64,000 bases of DNA from Geobacter sp. DSM 9736 (GTDB lineage: Bacteria > Desulfobacterota > Desulfuromonadia > Geobacterales > Geobacteraceae): assembly GCF_900187405.1 (NCBI RefSeq), contig NZ_LT896716.1, positions 1,798,001-1,862,000 on the forward strand, read 5' to 3'. The notes beneath the pieces were generated by a model, which did no database searches, was not told where the DNA came from, and saw only the letters and a program-made list of their open reading frames with translations. Below, one piece after another: positions 49,153 through 58,200 of the stretch. Position numbers and translations under genes: made by a program. Each line of letters opens with the position of its first letter. Within the stretch, counting starts at the first letter, position 1.

Positions 49153-52134
49153 TCAGTTTGAACCCAGGTCCCCCTCCAGCTGGATTACCTGATCGGTGAT
49201 CTCGGTGAAGGACACGTCGTGGCTTATGAGGAAGAGCTGGTCGTACCAGTGCTCCGACACCTCTTCCTTGCCGTGGTCTATCGCTCGGAATGCCTGAGCA
49301 AGGTTTCCGCGCCGGGAAGCGTCCAGGTTCGACGTCGGCTCGTCGAAAAAGGCCACCCGGGCGCCCGTCGTCTGCAGCAGTGCAAGACGCAGCGCCACCA
49401 CTGCGCTCATGAGCTGCCCTCCGGAAAGCTGGTCGTCCGTTCGCTCCCGTATCGTTCCATCCACCATGTCCCTCAGGACGATCTGGTAGTTCTCCCCCCA
49501 GTGTAGCTCCTCGTCCGACTCGGCAATGGTTCGGTAGATCGTGTCGGCGCGGGTGCCGATCTCCTCCCGGAATCGCTCGGAAAGCTGTGCGGAGACTTTA
49601 TTGAAGACCCTGTTTCGCAGGTATTTTACCAGTTCCTCTTTTTTCCTCAGTTCCCGGAGCTCCTCCTGCTTCCTGCCTATCTCCTCCTGTACCTTCTGAA
49701 GCTCTGCAACCTCCCCGGCAACTCGCTTCAGGTTCTGGTCAAGATGGTTCAGGGCTTCCCGCAACGCAGCCGTGGAAGCATTCAATGCCTCCTTCCTTCC
49801 CTGGGCCGCTGCATGTGTTTCTGCGGAATATCCGGTCGAAAGCTCGCTAAATTTCCCCTGCTTCGCTGACTTCTCCTGTTCCAGCTCCTCCAGGCGCTTT
49901 ACATATCTGGCAAGTGTCTCCTGCCGCCGGGGGAGCTCCAGTGCCGTCGGTTCAGCCTGCAGGAACCGCTCGTGGTCCTGCAGGGTCTGCATCTTCACCT
50001 CTTCGCAGCTCCTGATCGACTCTTCGACGTCAGCGAACATAGCCAACCGGCTTTCCGTGGCCTGCTTCTCCAAAACCGCTGCATTAGCCGCTTCACGATG
50101 GATTCCCGCGGATTTCCTTCTCTCCCGGATACGCTGCTCTGCCTCGGCCTGGTCCCGTTTGCGTCTCGTCACTTCCTCAGACAAGGCGTCGATCCGCCCC
50201 TTTTCGGCCCGCAGAGCAGCCAGAGGCTCTTCGACATCCGTCAGCATCCTCCCCAGAATGAGCCGCACCGACTCGGCGGCGTCATGGCACCCCTGCTCCC
50301 ACCGTTCGAGAGCGGAGAGCTGATCGGCCGGAGCACCCGAAAACTCGGCCGCAACAAGCTTCTCCCCTTCGTTACGGCAATGCTCCAGCCGGTACTTCTC
50401 CAGCCACTGCGCCATCGTGTCGGCTACCGAAGCCTGATCCAGCAGCTTAACATGATCCAGGCGCTGCTTTTCACGCTCGCGCCGCTCCTGCTCCAGGTTT
50501 TCGACCTCGTTTCGAAGCAGTCGAAACTTCTCCATCTCCCTGGATGCCGTTTCCGCTTCTTCGATCTTCCTGTCCAGCGCGGAGATGGCATGTACTTGCA
50601 GTTCGATCTGAGACTCAAGGTGCCTCTTCTTCCCGGCAAACACATCCAGAGACGCCTTTCCCTCCAGGTTTCCGCACTCCTCCTGAAAGAAGGGGCAGAG
50701 GCCCTGCCCCAGCTTCTCCTCACCTTCGAGGATGCCGGTCCTCCTCCCCTCCAGCCTCGCCCGCTCCCCGTGCAGCTCGTCCCGCTCCCTGCGAAGCCGC
50801 TCCAGGATCTCGGCCTTTGCTTTCCACTCCTGCTCGGCAATGAGAAGGGCCTTCTTCTCGTGGACCTGGCCGTCGATCTCCGCGAGCCTTGCCAGCGTCA
50901 CCTTCAGATAAGGCGTGACCGTGTGAAGCTGATGAACCGGGAGAACGGCGAATGCGGTCTCCATCTCCCGGTGCCTATCAATTGCAAGCTGCAGCGTTTT
51001 CTCCCGCTCCGACAGCTCAAGAGCTGAGCGGTTCACCTCATGTTCCTGCTCCTTGAGCTTCTCGACCTCATCTTTCAGCGTCTTTTCCAGATCCGCGGCT
51101 TCTTTCTCCTCATGCTCAGCGGCCTGAAGTGCCGAAGCCGCCTTGTTAGCAAGATCGGCAATCTCCTTTTCCAGAGACTGCTTCGCCTTCTCCCGCTCCC
51201 GAAGCTCCAGCAGCATCTTTTCTGCCGACCCGTACCGCTCCCGCCCCGGCCTCGCCTCCTCCACTGCCCGCGCCGCCGCCTCCGCCTGCTCCACCGAGGT
51301 TTTCTGCGTCACAATATATTCGTTGCCGCTGAGTATACTCTGCTCGACCTGAGCGATCTCGTTTCGCAGTGACTCGAGCGCGACTTTCCGCTCCTCCATC
51401 TCCCGCAACTGCTCTGCAACGGATGCCAGTACAGAGACACATTCCTCCAGTTCCTTCTTCCTGCTCTCCTGCTGGGCTCCGAGGTTTTCAAGTTCCTTCC
51501 TGCGCTCCGGCAGGCAGGCAACCCTCTCTTCCTTACCCGAGATGTCGGCTTCGAGAGCGCCGATCATCCCCTTTATCGTGCTCCCCAGCTCCTTGGTTTC
51601 CTCGAAGGTCTTTCGCCACGAATCTATTCCGAGAATCTCGTCGAATGCTTCTTTCCGCTTCGTCTGCTGCTTCAGGACGAACGGCCCGAGAAAATCGTTC
51701 TGAAAGGGGCCTATAACCAGCTTGAACTGGTCCGCCAGCGACCTGCCTGCCGATAACCTCAGCAGCTCCCTTATCCTCGACTCGGTCTCCTCCGCGCCCG
51801 CATGGTCCTCGAACTCGAACCCGTCTCCGACCTCCTTTGCCAGCCTCCAGTTGGCAGGAGTGCCCACCGTGCGGCTGACCTGATAGGTATCGCCATCGTC
51901 GGCAGTGAAGGTAACCGTTATCATGCCCCGTTTCTCGCCGATGGTAAGAAAACGATCCACATTCGACACGAAGTCGCGCGCATCCACACCGAACATGGCG
52001 TATCCGACAGCTTCGAAGACGGTGCTCTTGCCGACGCCGTTGGGGCCGGAGAGGACGTTGATACCGGGGGAGAAGCTTATTTTGCTGTCCCTGTGGGATT
52101 TGATGTTTTTCAGGTGAATGGAAATTATCTGCAT
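49153..52134 (-). CDS. sbcC: SbcC/Rad50-like SMC-type ATPase
   Basis: A 993-residue protein: N-terminal Walker A SGPNGVGKST (about 31-40), a coiled coil broken near 475-485 by CPFFQEEC (a possible variant of the CxxC zinc hook), and a C-terminal ABC signature LSGGQLMSAVVALRLALLQ with Walker B VAFFDEPTSNLD. It forms the ATP-dependent nuclease complex with SbcD that processes double-strand breaks and hairpins. It follows sbcD with one base between. Shape and length are normal for the family, apart from the hook. Confidence 0.92.
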   Translation of the reverse strand: MQIISIHLKNIKSHRDSKISFSPGINVLSGPNGVGKSTVFEAVGYAMFGVDARDFVSNVDRFLTIGEKRGMITVTFTADDGDTYQVSRTVGTPANWRLAKEVGDGFEFEDHAGAEETESRIRELLRLSAGRSLADQFKLVIGPFQNDFLGPFVLKQQTKRKEAFDEILGIDSWRKTFEETKELGSTIKGMIGALEADISGKEERVACLPERRKELENLGAQQESRKKELEECVSVLASVAEQLREMEERKVALESLRNEIAQVEQSILSGNEYIVTQKTSVEQAEAAARAVEEARPGRERYGSAEKMLLELREREKAKQSLEKEIADLANKAASALQAAEHEEKEAADLEKTLKDEVEKLKEQEHEVNRSALELSEREKTLQLAIDRHREMETAFAVLPVHQLHTVTPYLKVTLARLAEIDGQVHEKKALLIAEQEWKAKAEILERLRRERDELHGERARLEGRRTGILEGEEKLGQGLCPFFQEECGNLEGKASLDVFAGKKRHLESQIELQVHAISALDRKIEEAETASREMEKFRLLRNEVENLEQERREREKQRLDHVKLLDQASVADTMAQWLEKYRLEHCRNEGEKLVAAEFSGAPADQLSALERWEQGCHDAAESVRLILGRMLTDVEEPLAALRAEKGRIDALSEEVTRRKRDQAEAEQRIRERRKSAGIHREAANAAVLEKQATESRLAMFADVEESIRSCEEVKMQTLQDHERFLQAEPTALELPRRQETLARYVKRLEELEQEKSAKQGKFSELSTGYSAETHAAAQGRKEALNASTAALREALNHLDQNLKRVAGEVAELQKVQEEIGRKQEELRELRKKEELVKYLRNRVFNKVSAQLSERFREEIGTRADTIYRTIAESDEELHWGENYQIVLRDMVDGTIRERTDDQLSGGQLMSAVVALRLALLQTTGARVAFFDEPTSNLDASRRGNLAQAFRAIDHGKEEVSEHWYDQLFLISHDVSFTEITDQVIQLEGDLGSN

Positions 52135-52135
52135 G

Positions 52136-53371
52136 TCATTTCAGCAGAGCCAGAAGCTCTTCCCCCTCTGCATCACCCTTCAGCACCTGATTCCTTATTG
52201 CCAGCGCAAGGCTTACAAGTTCCTCCTCCTTCCCCTTCCATTCGCTGTTCGCCCCGACCAGTTCCCGCAGCACGTCCCGCTCGATATCGTGCAGGCTCCG
52301 GTGCTCTTTTTCCTCGAATCCGCTCCCCGTGACGAGGGAAAGGTGGTTCTTGATCTCGCAGTGCAACGGGTCGGCCAGTTCCTCCAGCAGCAGCCGCAGC
52401 CGTTCCCGGCCAAGTTCGAAGGGATGAAACCTGACACGCCCCGTCACCTTCAGCTCTATCAGCGGCTTCCCCCCCACATCCTTAAGCTTCTCCCCCAGTT
52501 CCCGCTTCAGGTGCTCCAGGGCATGCTCAACGTTGTCAGCTCCGTCAATGCTCACTGACACCGACTTCATGGGCCGCGGCGTGGTGGTACGGAACTCCGG
52601 GGTGTATTTACCATCCTCGATGGTGACGAACCAGTACCCCTTGTCGTAGCCCTCCTCCCCGAAATTCACCCGCTCGGGAGAACCGGGGTTGCAGGCGTAA
52701 GCGCGGCCGTCAGGGGTCGATACGGTGTAGGGTTTATGGCCGTGTCCCAGGGCGACGTAGTCGAACACCTCCGAGAGGGGCAGCGCCTCTTCCGGCTTTA
52801 TGTTTCCGATCTCAACGGGAGAAAAGGTCCAGATGCCGACATGAAAGAGAAGAATGTTGTCCCGGGTCGTAACCCCTTCGCAGATGCGCGGCACATGCGC
52901 GCCCGCCTGGGCGCCGATGTACCCGAGGCCGTAGATGTTTACGCCGCCGACCTCGACCCGCCCGCCGCTGCCGGTTTCGTCATCGAAAGGGTCGAACCGG
53001 TAGCCGCCGCTTTCCGTGCGGGCCGGCCGGAGGAGCTTTATGTAGCCCATGTGGGAAAGCGCCTCCATCCACGATATGCTGTCGCGGCGGTGAATCCAGT
53101 CATGATTGCCTTCGACGGCTATGCAGGGGATACCTGCGTCCTTCAGGGGTTGCAGGACCTCTATCGTGCGGGCGAAGGTTTTGGGGAGGATCTGGCCGGT
53201 GTGGAAGAGGTCGCCGGAAATGAGTACGAAATCCGCCTCCCCCGCAATGGCGTCATGAACAATGCCCCCGAGAGTGCGGAAGAAGTCACCGTAACGCTCC
53301 ATATGGCCGGCGGAGGTTCGGTAGGTCTTGCCGAGGTGTATATCGGCGGTATGGAGGAACTTTATCGGCAT
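52136..53371 (-). CDS. sbcD: SbcD/Mre11-like DNA exonuclease
   Basis: A 411-residue metallophosphoesterase with FLHTADIHLGK, LISGDLFH, the VEGNHDW motif and later YVALGHGHKPY, the metal-binding residues of Mre11/SbcD. It pairs with the SbcC ATPase in one operon. The ATG at 53371 was chosen because earlier readings have no homology; the ribosome site (CGGAG) is distant. An extended C-terminal region (residues 260-411) is larger than in E. coli SbcD. Confidence 0.92.
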   Translation of the reverse strand: MPIKFLHTADIHLGKTYRTSAGHMERYGDFFRTLGGIVHDAIAGEADFVLISGDLFHTGQILPKTFARTIEVLQPLKDAGIPCIAVEGNHDWIHRRDSISWMEALSHMGYIKLLRPARTESGGYRFDPFDDETGSGGRVEVGGVNIYGLGYIGAQAGAHVPRICEGVTTRDNILLFHVGIWTFSPVEIGNIKPEEALPLSEVFDYVALGHGHKPYTVSTPDGRAYACNPGSPERVNFGEEGYDKGYWFVTIEDGKYTPEFRTTTPRPMKSVSVSIDGADNVEHALEHLKRELGEKLKDVGGKPLIELKVTGRVRFHPFELGRERLRLLLEELADPLHCEIKNHLSLVTGSGFEEKEHRSLHDIERDVLRELVGANSEWKGKEEELVSLALAIRNQVLKGDAEGEELLALLK

Positions 53372-53583
53372 ATTTCGTTGGAACTCCGGGAAAGATAGCC
53401 TGCCACGATGGTGAGACAAAGGGCGCGGGCGTGGGCCTTCGCGAGACACTATTAGATTGATGCACCTATCGTCAAGCTGGAAATCACCGCTTGAGCGGTT
53501 TCCGCACCGCATGCCGCAGCTCCTTTGTCATTCATATCTTCAATAGAACAGGCTAATTTGCGAAAAATAATTCCAAGCTCTTC

Positions 53584-53611
53584 TTGCATTGATTTTAGTC
53601 TGCCGTACACT
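53584..53611 (+). promoter_or_regulatory. Sigma-70 promoter of the copper oxidase operon
   Basis: TTGCAT, 16-base spacer, TACACT. It would start a leader of about 190 nt before the first gene. Confidence 0.65.
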
Positions 53612-53617
53612 CCTCAT

Positions 53618-53748
53618 TAACAACATGAGTGCCCCAAACTACCGAAAAACCTGACCTTCCGACAGGAAGGACGAGTGCCCACTATTGACTAGACGGCCGG
53701 GCTGCTCAGGGGGAACTGTTACCTGAAGCTGCCCGGCCGTTCTTTATT
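53618..53748 (+). promoter_or_regulatory. Structured leader, GEMM-like riboswitch candidate with terminator
   Basis: The leader contains CCTTCC-GACA-GGAAGG, then GGACGAGTGCCC and GACGGCCGGGCTGC, in the order seen in GEMM-I aptamers (hairpin, GGACGCAAAGCC-like, AGCCGGGUUGCC-like). The last element also forms the left arm of a terminator: ACGGCCGGGC with GCCCGGCCGT (53693-53740) followed by TCTTTATT. This is the layout of a transcription switch. The 5' conserved block is poor, so class is uncertain. In Geobacter, such elements respond to c-di-GMP or cGAMP. Confidence 0.45.
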
Positions 53749-53807
53749 CAATGCATGCCTGAGCAACCTGCACACAGGCAACGCCAAGAGAAAGGAGGAA
53801 GTGCTTT

Positions 53808-54029
53808 ATGAACCGATACGGCGCACCGGCAGTAGGGATAGTTCTTTCCATCTTCGTTGCTGCATCTGCGAATGCCGCCCCGGAGGGCGCTTCAGAAGTT
53901 CCGAAGCAAGAGCAGCGGGTGACGAACGCGAAGAAGGCAGTGAAGGCGAAGCTCGAGTGGACCATGAACGTGCAGGAGCTCAAGGAAAAAGGATACGCAA
54001 AGAAGAAGCAGGCCCGGGACGGGAAGTAA
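53808..54029 (+). CDS. Small exported basic protein
   Basis: A 73-residue protein with a signal peptide (VGIVLSIFVAASANAA) and a Lys-rich mature part (TNAKKAVKAKLEWTMNVQELKEKGYAKKKQA). No family is recognised. AAGGAGG lies before the ATG. It is the first gene of the multicopper oxidase operon (50 bp before the oxidase), so it may assist that enzyme or its localisation; this is inference. Confidence 0.75.
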   Translation: MNRYGAPAVGIVLSIFVAASANAAPEGASEVPKQEQRVTNAKKAVKAKLEWTMNVQELKEKGYAKKKQARDGK

Positions 54030-54078
54030 CCGAATTGCTCCTTGGCCGGACCAGTTGACATGAAGGGAGGGAAGAATT

Positions 54079-57000
54079 ATGAACACACGGACATCGAGGA
54101 TCATTACATGCCTCGCAATGCTGGCGGTCTTTTTCCTGGGAGTACGGCCACCCGCAGCCCAGGCGATAGACGGGACGAAGGTCCCGCACTACTTCGGGCC
54201 TTATCCGAACTGGGCACTTAGCCCGCTGCCGGTCGTGAACCCGGACGGCAGCATATCCGGCGGTATCCGCAAATTCGTGGACCGGCTGCCGAAGCTGGGG
54301 CCCGCCGGCGCCAATAACCTGGGCCAGTACCTTCCGGTTGCGGTTCCGGACACGGAGACCTATCCCGGCTCCGACTACTACGAGATCGGCCTGGTGCAGT
54401 ACCGGGAGAAGATGCACTCGGATCTGCCCCCGACGCTTCTGCGCGGCTATGTTCAGCTCTCCACCAGCGTCGTACCGGGAGGGCAGGTCGCCCTGTCCAA
54501 CGAGCTCCTCGACGGCACGTCGGCTCCGATTGCAGTTTATAAGGGAGTGACCCCGCCCCATTATCTCGGGCCGGTCATCGTGGCAGCCAAAGACAGACCG
54601 GTCCGGATTCTCTTCCGCAACCTGCTGCCCACCGGCTCGGGGGGCGACCTCTTCCTTCCCGTCGATTCGACAATGATGGGGTCAGGCATGGGCCCGATGG
54701 CGATGATGGACCCCCAGAACCTTGGCAGCATCTCCGATGAGGTCCGGGAGCAGATGTGCAGCCAGTACCCCAAGTCGGACATGTGCTTCAAGGACAACCG
54801 TGCGACCCTGCACCTGCACGGCGGGATCACCCCCTGGATCAGTGACGGCACGCCCCACCAGTGGATAACCCCGGCAGGCGAGGATACGCCCTGGCCCAAG
54901 GGAGTCAGCGTAGTCAACGTCCCGGATATGCCCGATCCCGGACCGGGAGCGATGACCTTCTTCTACACTAACCAGCAGAGTGCGCGGCTGATGTTCTACC
55001 ATGACCACTCCTGGGGCATTACGCGCCTCAACGTCTATGCGGGCCAGGCTGCAGGCTACGTCATCACCGACAACACAGAGACCGCTCTCGTCAATGCCGG
55101 GCTCATCCCCGGAGCCAATGACACCATCCCACTCATCATTCAGGACCGCACCTTCGTGCCCGAAGGTGACATGACGGCCCGCACAGGACAACTCTACGAA
55201 CAGGACCCGACCTGGGACGAAAGCCGCTGGGGGGGCTTCGGCAACCTCTGGTACCACCATGTCTACATGCCGGCGCAGAACCCTGGAGACCCGAGCGGTA
55301 TGAGCGCCTACGGCCGCTGGATGTACGGGCCCTGGTTCTGGCCCCCCGCCAAGGACGCCAAGTACGGCCCGATCGCGAACCCGCGCTACAACATGGACCC
55401 GGCCACCAGTTTTACTACGCCCCTGGCGACCCCGTGCAACCTGGATGACCCGGCCACCTGGCAGTACCAGACCGACCCGTTCTGCGAGCCGGAGCTGATA
55501 CCGGGCACCCCCAACATATCGGTCGGGATGGAACAGTTCAACGACACCCCGGTCGTCAACGGGACGGTCTATCCTACGACCACGGTGGACCCCAAACCGT
55601 ATCGGCTGAGGATTCTGAATGCAGCCAACGACCGCTTCTTCAACCTCCAGATGTACGTCGCCGACTCGACCGGAACCGAGGTTGCCCTTAACGCCGCCGA
55701 GCTTGCCGCAGCCCAGCTCGACCCGGTGGTCTTCCCGACACCCGACACGACCGTAAGCCCCGCCGGACCTGACTGGATCCAGATCGGGACCGAGGGTGGC
55801 TTCCTCCCCGCGCCGGTGGTCATCCCCAACCAGCACATCACCTGGATTACCGACCCCACCAGATTCGACGTCGGAAACGTGGACAAGCACTCCCTGCTCC
55901 TCGCCCCCGCCGAAAGGGCTGACGTCATTGTCGACTTCTCCCAGTTCCGGGGCAAGACGCTGATCCTCTACAATGACGCCCCTGCTGCCTTCCCCGCCCG
56001 GGTCCCCAGCTACGATTACTACACGGGTGCTCCCGACCTGAGCCCCAACGGCGCCCCAGGCGTGCTCCCCGGGTACGGACCCAACACCAGGACGGTAATG
56101 CAGATAAAGGTTGCCGACGTCGCACCCGCCGGCGCATTCAACCTGGCGGCGCTTCAGACCGCTTTCGCCCACAAGGCAGACGGGACCGGAGTATTCGAGT
56201 CGGGTCAGCACCCGGTAATCGTCGGGCAGTCTGCATACAACTCCGCCTACGGCACCACCTTCGCATCGAGCAGCTGGTGCAACTCCCCCGGCAGCGCCAA
56301 ATCGAAATGCGACGGTTTTGCCCGCATCTCGGAGCAGGGTGGCGACCTCTTCGGATTCAACACCTTGTCCGCTCCTGACGCAAAGCTCCAGATACCGATT
56401 GAACCGAAGGCGATCCATGACGAGATGAACGCAGTCGCCTTCGACGAATTCGGCAGGATGATGGGGAACCTGGGCCTCGAAGCCGTCCCCGCTACCCCCG
56501 GCCTCCAGAACGTCATCCTCTACCCCTACACGAACCCGGTTACGGAGCTGATCGATGCAACCAATCTGCCGAGCACCCTCAATGTTACCCCCATCGCCAC
56601 CCAGGACGGCACGCAGATATGGAAGATCACTCACAACGGCGTCGACACCCATCCGATCCACTTCCACCTGTACGACGTGCAGGTACTCAACCGGGTCACC
56701 TGGGACAATATCGTCATTCCACCCGACGCCAACGAACTGGGCTGGAAGGACACCGTACGCGTCAGTCCGCTACAGGACACCATCGTCGCACTCAGGCCCA
56801 TCATTCCGACCTTGCCGTTCGATCTTCCCAACAGCATCCGTCCGCTGAGCCCGATGATGCCCATCGGTTCGACAGCCGGCTTCAACAACATCGACATCCA
56901 GGGGAATCCGACGACGTCGATCATCAACAAGCTCGTCAACTTCGGATGGGAATATGTGTATCACTGTCACATCCTGAGCCACGAGGAGATGGACATGATG

Positions 57001-58173
57001 CGTCCCGTGTCGGTCGCCATGCCGCCGAGACAGCCGGATGGCCTCTCCTACTCGATCATGGGGGACGGCACCAACCAGCTGGTATCGTTGACCTGGAACG
57101 ACAACTCCATCAGCGAAACCGCCTTTGTCGTACAGAAGACGACCGACGGCATTAACTGGACGAATATCGGAACCAGCGATTCTCCCCTGGAGGAGCCCAA
57201 TACCACGGGAACCCGCACCTTCACCGATCCTGCTCCTTACAACCCCGACTCCATACTCAACTATCGGATCGTAGCAGAGAACACCGTCGGCTATGGTGGG
57301 GCATATCCGAGCATGACGGTCAAATCGGTGTCGGCTCCTCTGATCGCGGGCGCACCTGCAATACCTCTGGGAGTGGCGCCGTTTCCTGCCGTTGCAATGA
57401 CGGCTACCGTGGGAACCCCGGCGTTTCAGACGGTGACGGTGACCAACACCACCGGCAGCCCTGTCTCCTTCACCAAACCGAACGCCCTCTCCCTCACCGG
57501 ATCGGCCGACTTCACCATCGTCGCCGGGGCGACCAATACCTGCTCCGGGCAAACGCTCCAGGTGGCTCCTGCGGCACAGTCCACCTGCTCCTTCAAGGTC
57601 GCCTTCAACCCCGCAGCGTCCACCGTCGCAGCAAGGAGTGCAACCCTCACCATCACTCCGGACAGTCTTGCTACCGCAGCTCCTGTTTCCGTAGCGGTGT
57701 CGGGCACCGCCCAATACTCATTCACCATAACCGCCGCCACCAGCGTAACCCCCACCGGCAGCCGCGTCACAGGTACCATTTCCCCATCCGGGACAGTGTA
57801 CATGAACGCGGGGGGAACAAAGGTATTCACGTTAACCCCGGAAGCGGGTTACACGCCGCGTGTCCTGGTGGACGGGGTTTATCAGGCAGTGACCGGCAAT
57901 ACCCTGTCCTTCAGCAACCTGGGAGCCAACCACGTCATCAACGTCAAGTTCGTACGCAACGGCGACGTGGTGGAAGACGGAACGATCTCCGCGAACGATG
58001 CCCTGAAGACCCTGCGGATCGCCCTCGGGCTCGATACACCTACAGTCGAACAGAGGATTGCCGCAGACGTCGGGCCACTGGTGGCAGGCAAACCGAAAGC
58101 CGACGGAACCATCGACGTGACCGACGTACTTCTGATTCTGCGGCGGGTGGTCAATCTCGATCCGAACTGGTAA
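54079..58173 (+). CDS. Multicopper oxidase with C-terminal dockerin
   Basis: A 1364-residue exported protein (signal ending PPAAQA). All four copper-binding regions are visible: HLHGG near 249, YHDHSW near 307, THPIHFHL near 856 and YHCHILSHEEMDMM near 960, so the oxidase should be active. A fibronectin-like region follows (about 1000-1090), an ASH-type Ig-like region (about 1110-1230, with CSFKVAFNPAAS), a repeat-like linker and a type I dockerin at about 1296-1364 (two DG.I..NDALKTLRIALGL / DGTIDVTDVLLILRRVV units). Geobacter OmpB-like copper oxidases are tied to metal reduction. GGGAGGG precedes the ATG. The next gene is a cohesin-like lipoprotein. Confidence 0.92.
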   Translation: MNTRTSRIITCLAMLAVFFLGVRPPAAQAIDGTKVPHYFGPYPNWALSPLPVVNPDGSISGGIRKFVDRLPKLGPAGANNLGQYLPVAVPDTETYPGSDYYEIGLVQYREKMHSDLPPTLLRGYVQLSTSVVPGGQVALSNELLDGTSAPIAVYKGVTPPHYLGPVIVAAKDRPVRILFRNLLPTGSGGDLFLPVDSTMMGSGMGPMAMMDPQNLGSISDEVREQMCSQYPKSDMCFKDNRATLHLHGGITPWISDGTPHQWITPAGEDTPWPKGVSVVNVPDMPDPGPGAMTFFYTNQQSARLMFYHDHSWGITRLNVYAGQAAGYVITDNTETALVNAGLIPGANDTIPLIIQDRTFVPEGDMTARTGQLYEQDPTWDESRWGGFGNLWYHHVYMPAQNPGDPSGMSAYGRWMYGPWFWPPAKDAKYGPIANPRYNMDPATSFTTPLATPCNLDDPATWQYQTDPFCEPELIPGTPNISVGMEQFNDTPVVNGTVYPTTTVDPKPYRLRILNAANDRFFNLQMYVADSTGTEVALNAAELAAAQLDPVVFPTPDTTVSPAGPDWIQIGTEGGFLPAPVVIPNQHITWITDPTRFDVGNVDKHSLLLAPAERADVIVDFSQFRGKTLILYNDAPAAFPARVPSYDYYTGAPDLSPNGAPGVLPGYGPNTRTVMQIKVADVAPAGAFNLAALQTAFAHKADGTGVFESGQHPVIVGQSAYNSAYGTTFASSSWCNSPGSAKSKCDGFARISEQGGDLFGFNTLSAPDAKLQIPIEPKAIHDEMNAVAFDEFGRMMGNLGLEAVPATPGLQNVILYPYTNPVTELIDATNLPSTLNVTPIATQDGTQIWKITHNGVDTHPIHFHLYDVQVLNRVTWDNIVIPPDANELGWKDTVRVSPLQDTIVALRPIIPTLPFDLPNSIRPLSPMMPIGSTAGFNNIDIQGNPTTSIINKLVNFGWEYVYHCHILSHEEMDMMRPVSVAMPPRQPDGLSYSIMGDGTNQLVSLTWNDNSISETAFVVQKTTDGINWTNIGTSDSPLEEPNTTGTRTFTDPAPYNPDSILNYRIVAENTVGYGGAYPSMTVKSVSAPLIAGAPAIPLGVAPFPAVAMTATVGTPAFQTVTVTNTTGSPVSFTKPNALSLTGSADFTIVAGATNTCSGQTLQVAPAAQSTCSFKVAFNPAASTVAARSATLTITPDSLATAAPVSVAVSGTAQYSFTITAATSVTPTGSRVTGTISPSGTVYMNAGGTKVFTLTPEAGYTPRVLVDGVYQAVTGNTLSFSNLGANHVINVKFVRNGDVVEDGTISANDALKTLRIALGLDTPTVEQRIAADVGPLVAGKPKADGTIDVTDVLLILRRVVNLDPNW

Positions 58174-58200
58174 TTTCAAAATCTTCGTGAGAGGTGACAT

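Noticed and set aside
54682-56667. 661-residue reading frame antisense to the multicopper oxidase
   Set aside because: Low-complexity Val/Gly-rich product produced by codon bias of the real gene on the other strand.
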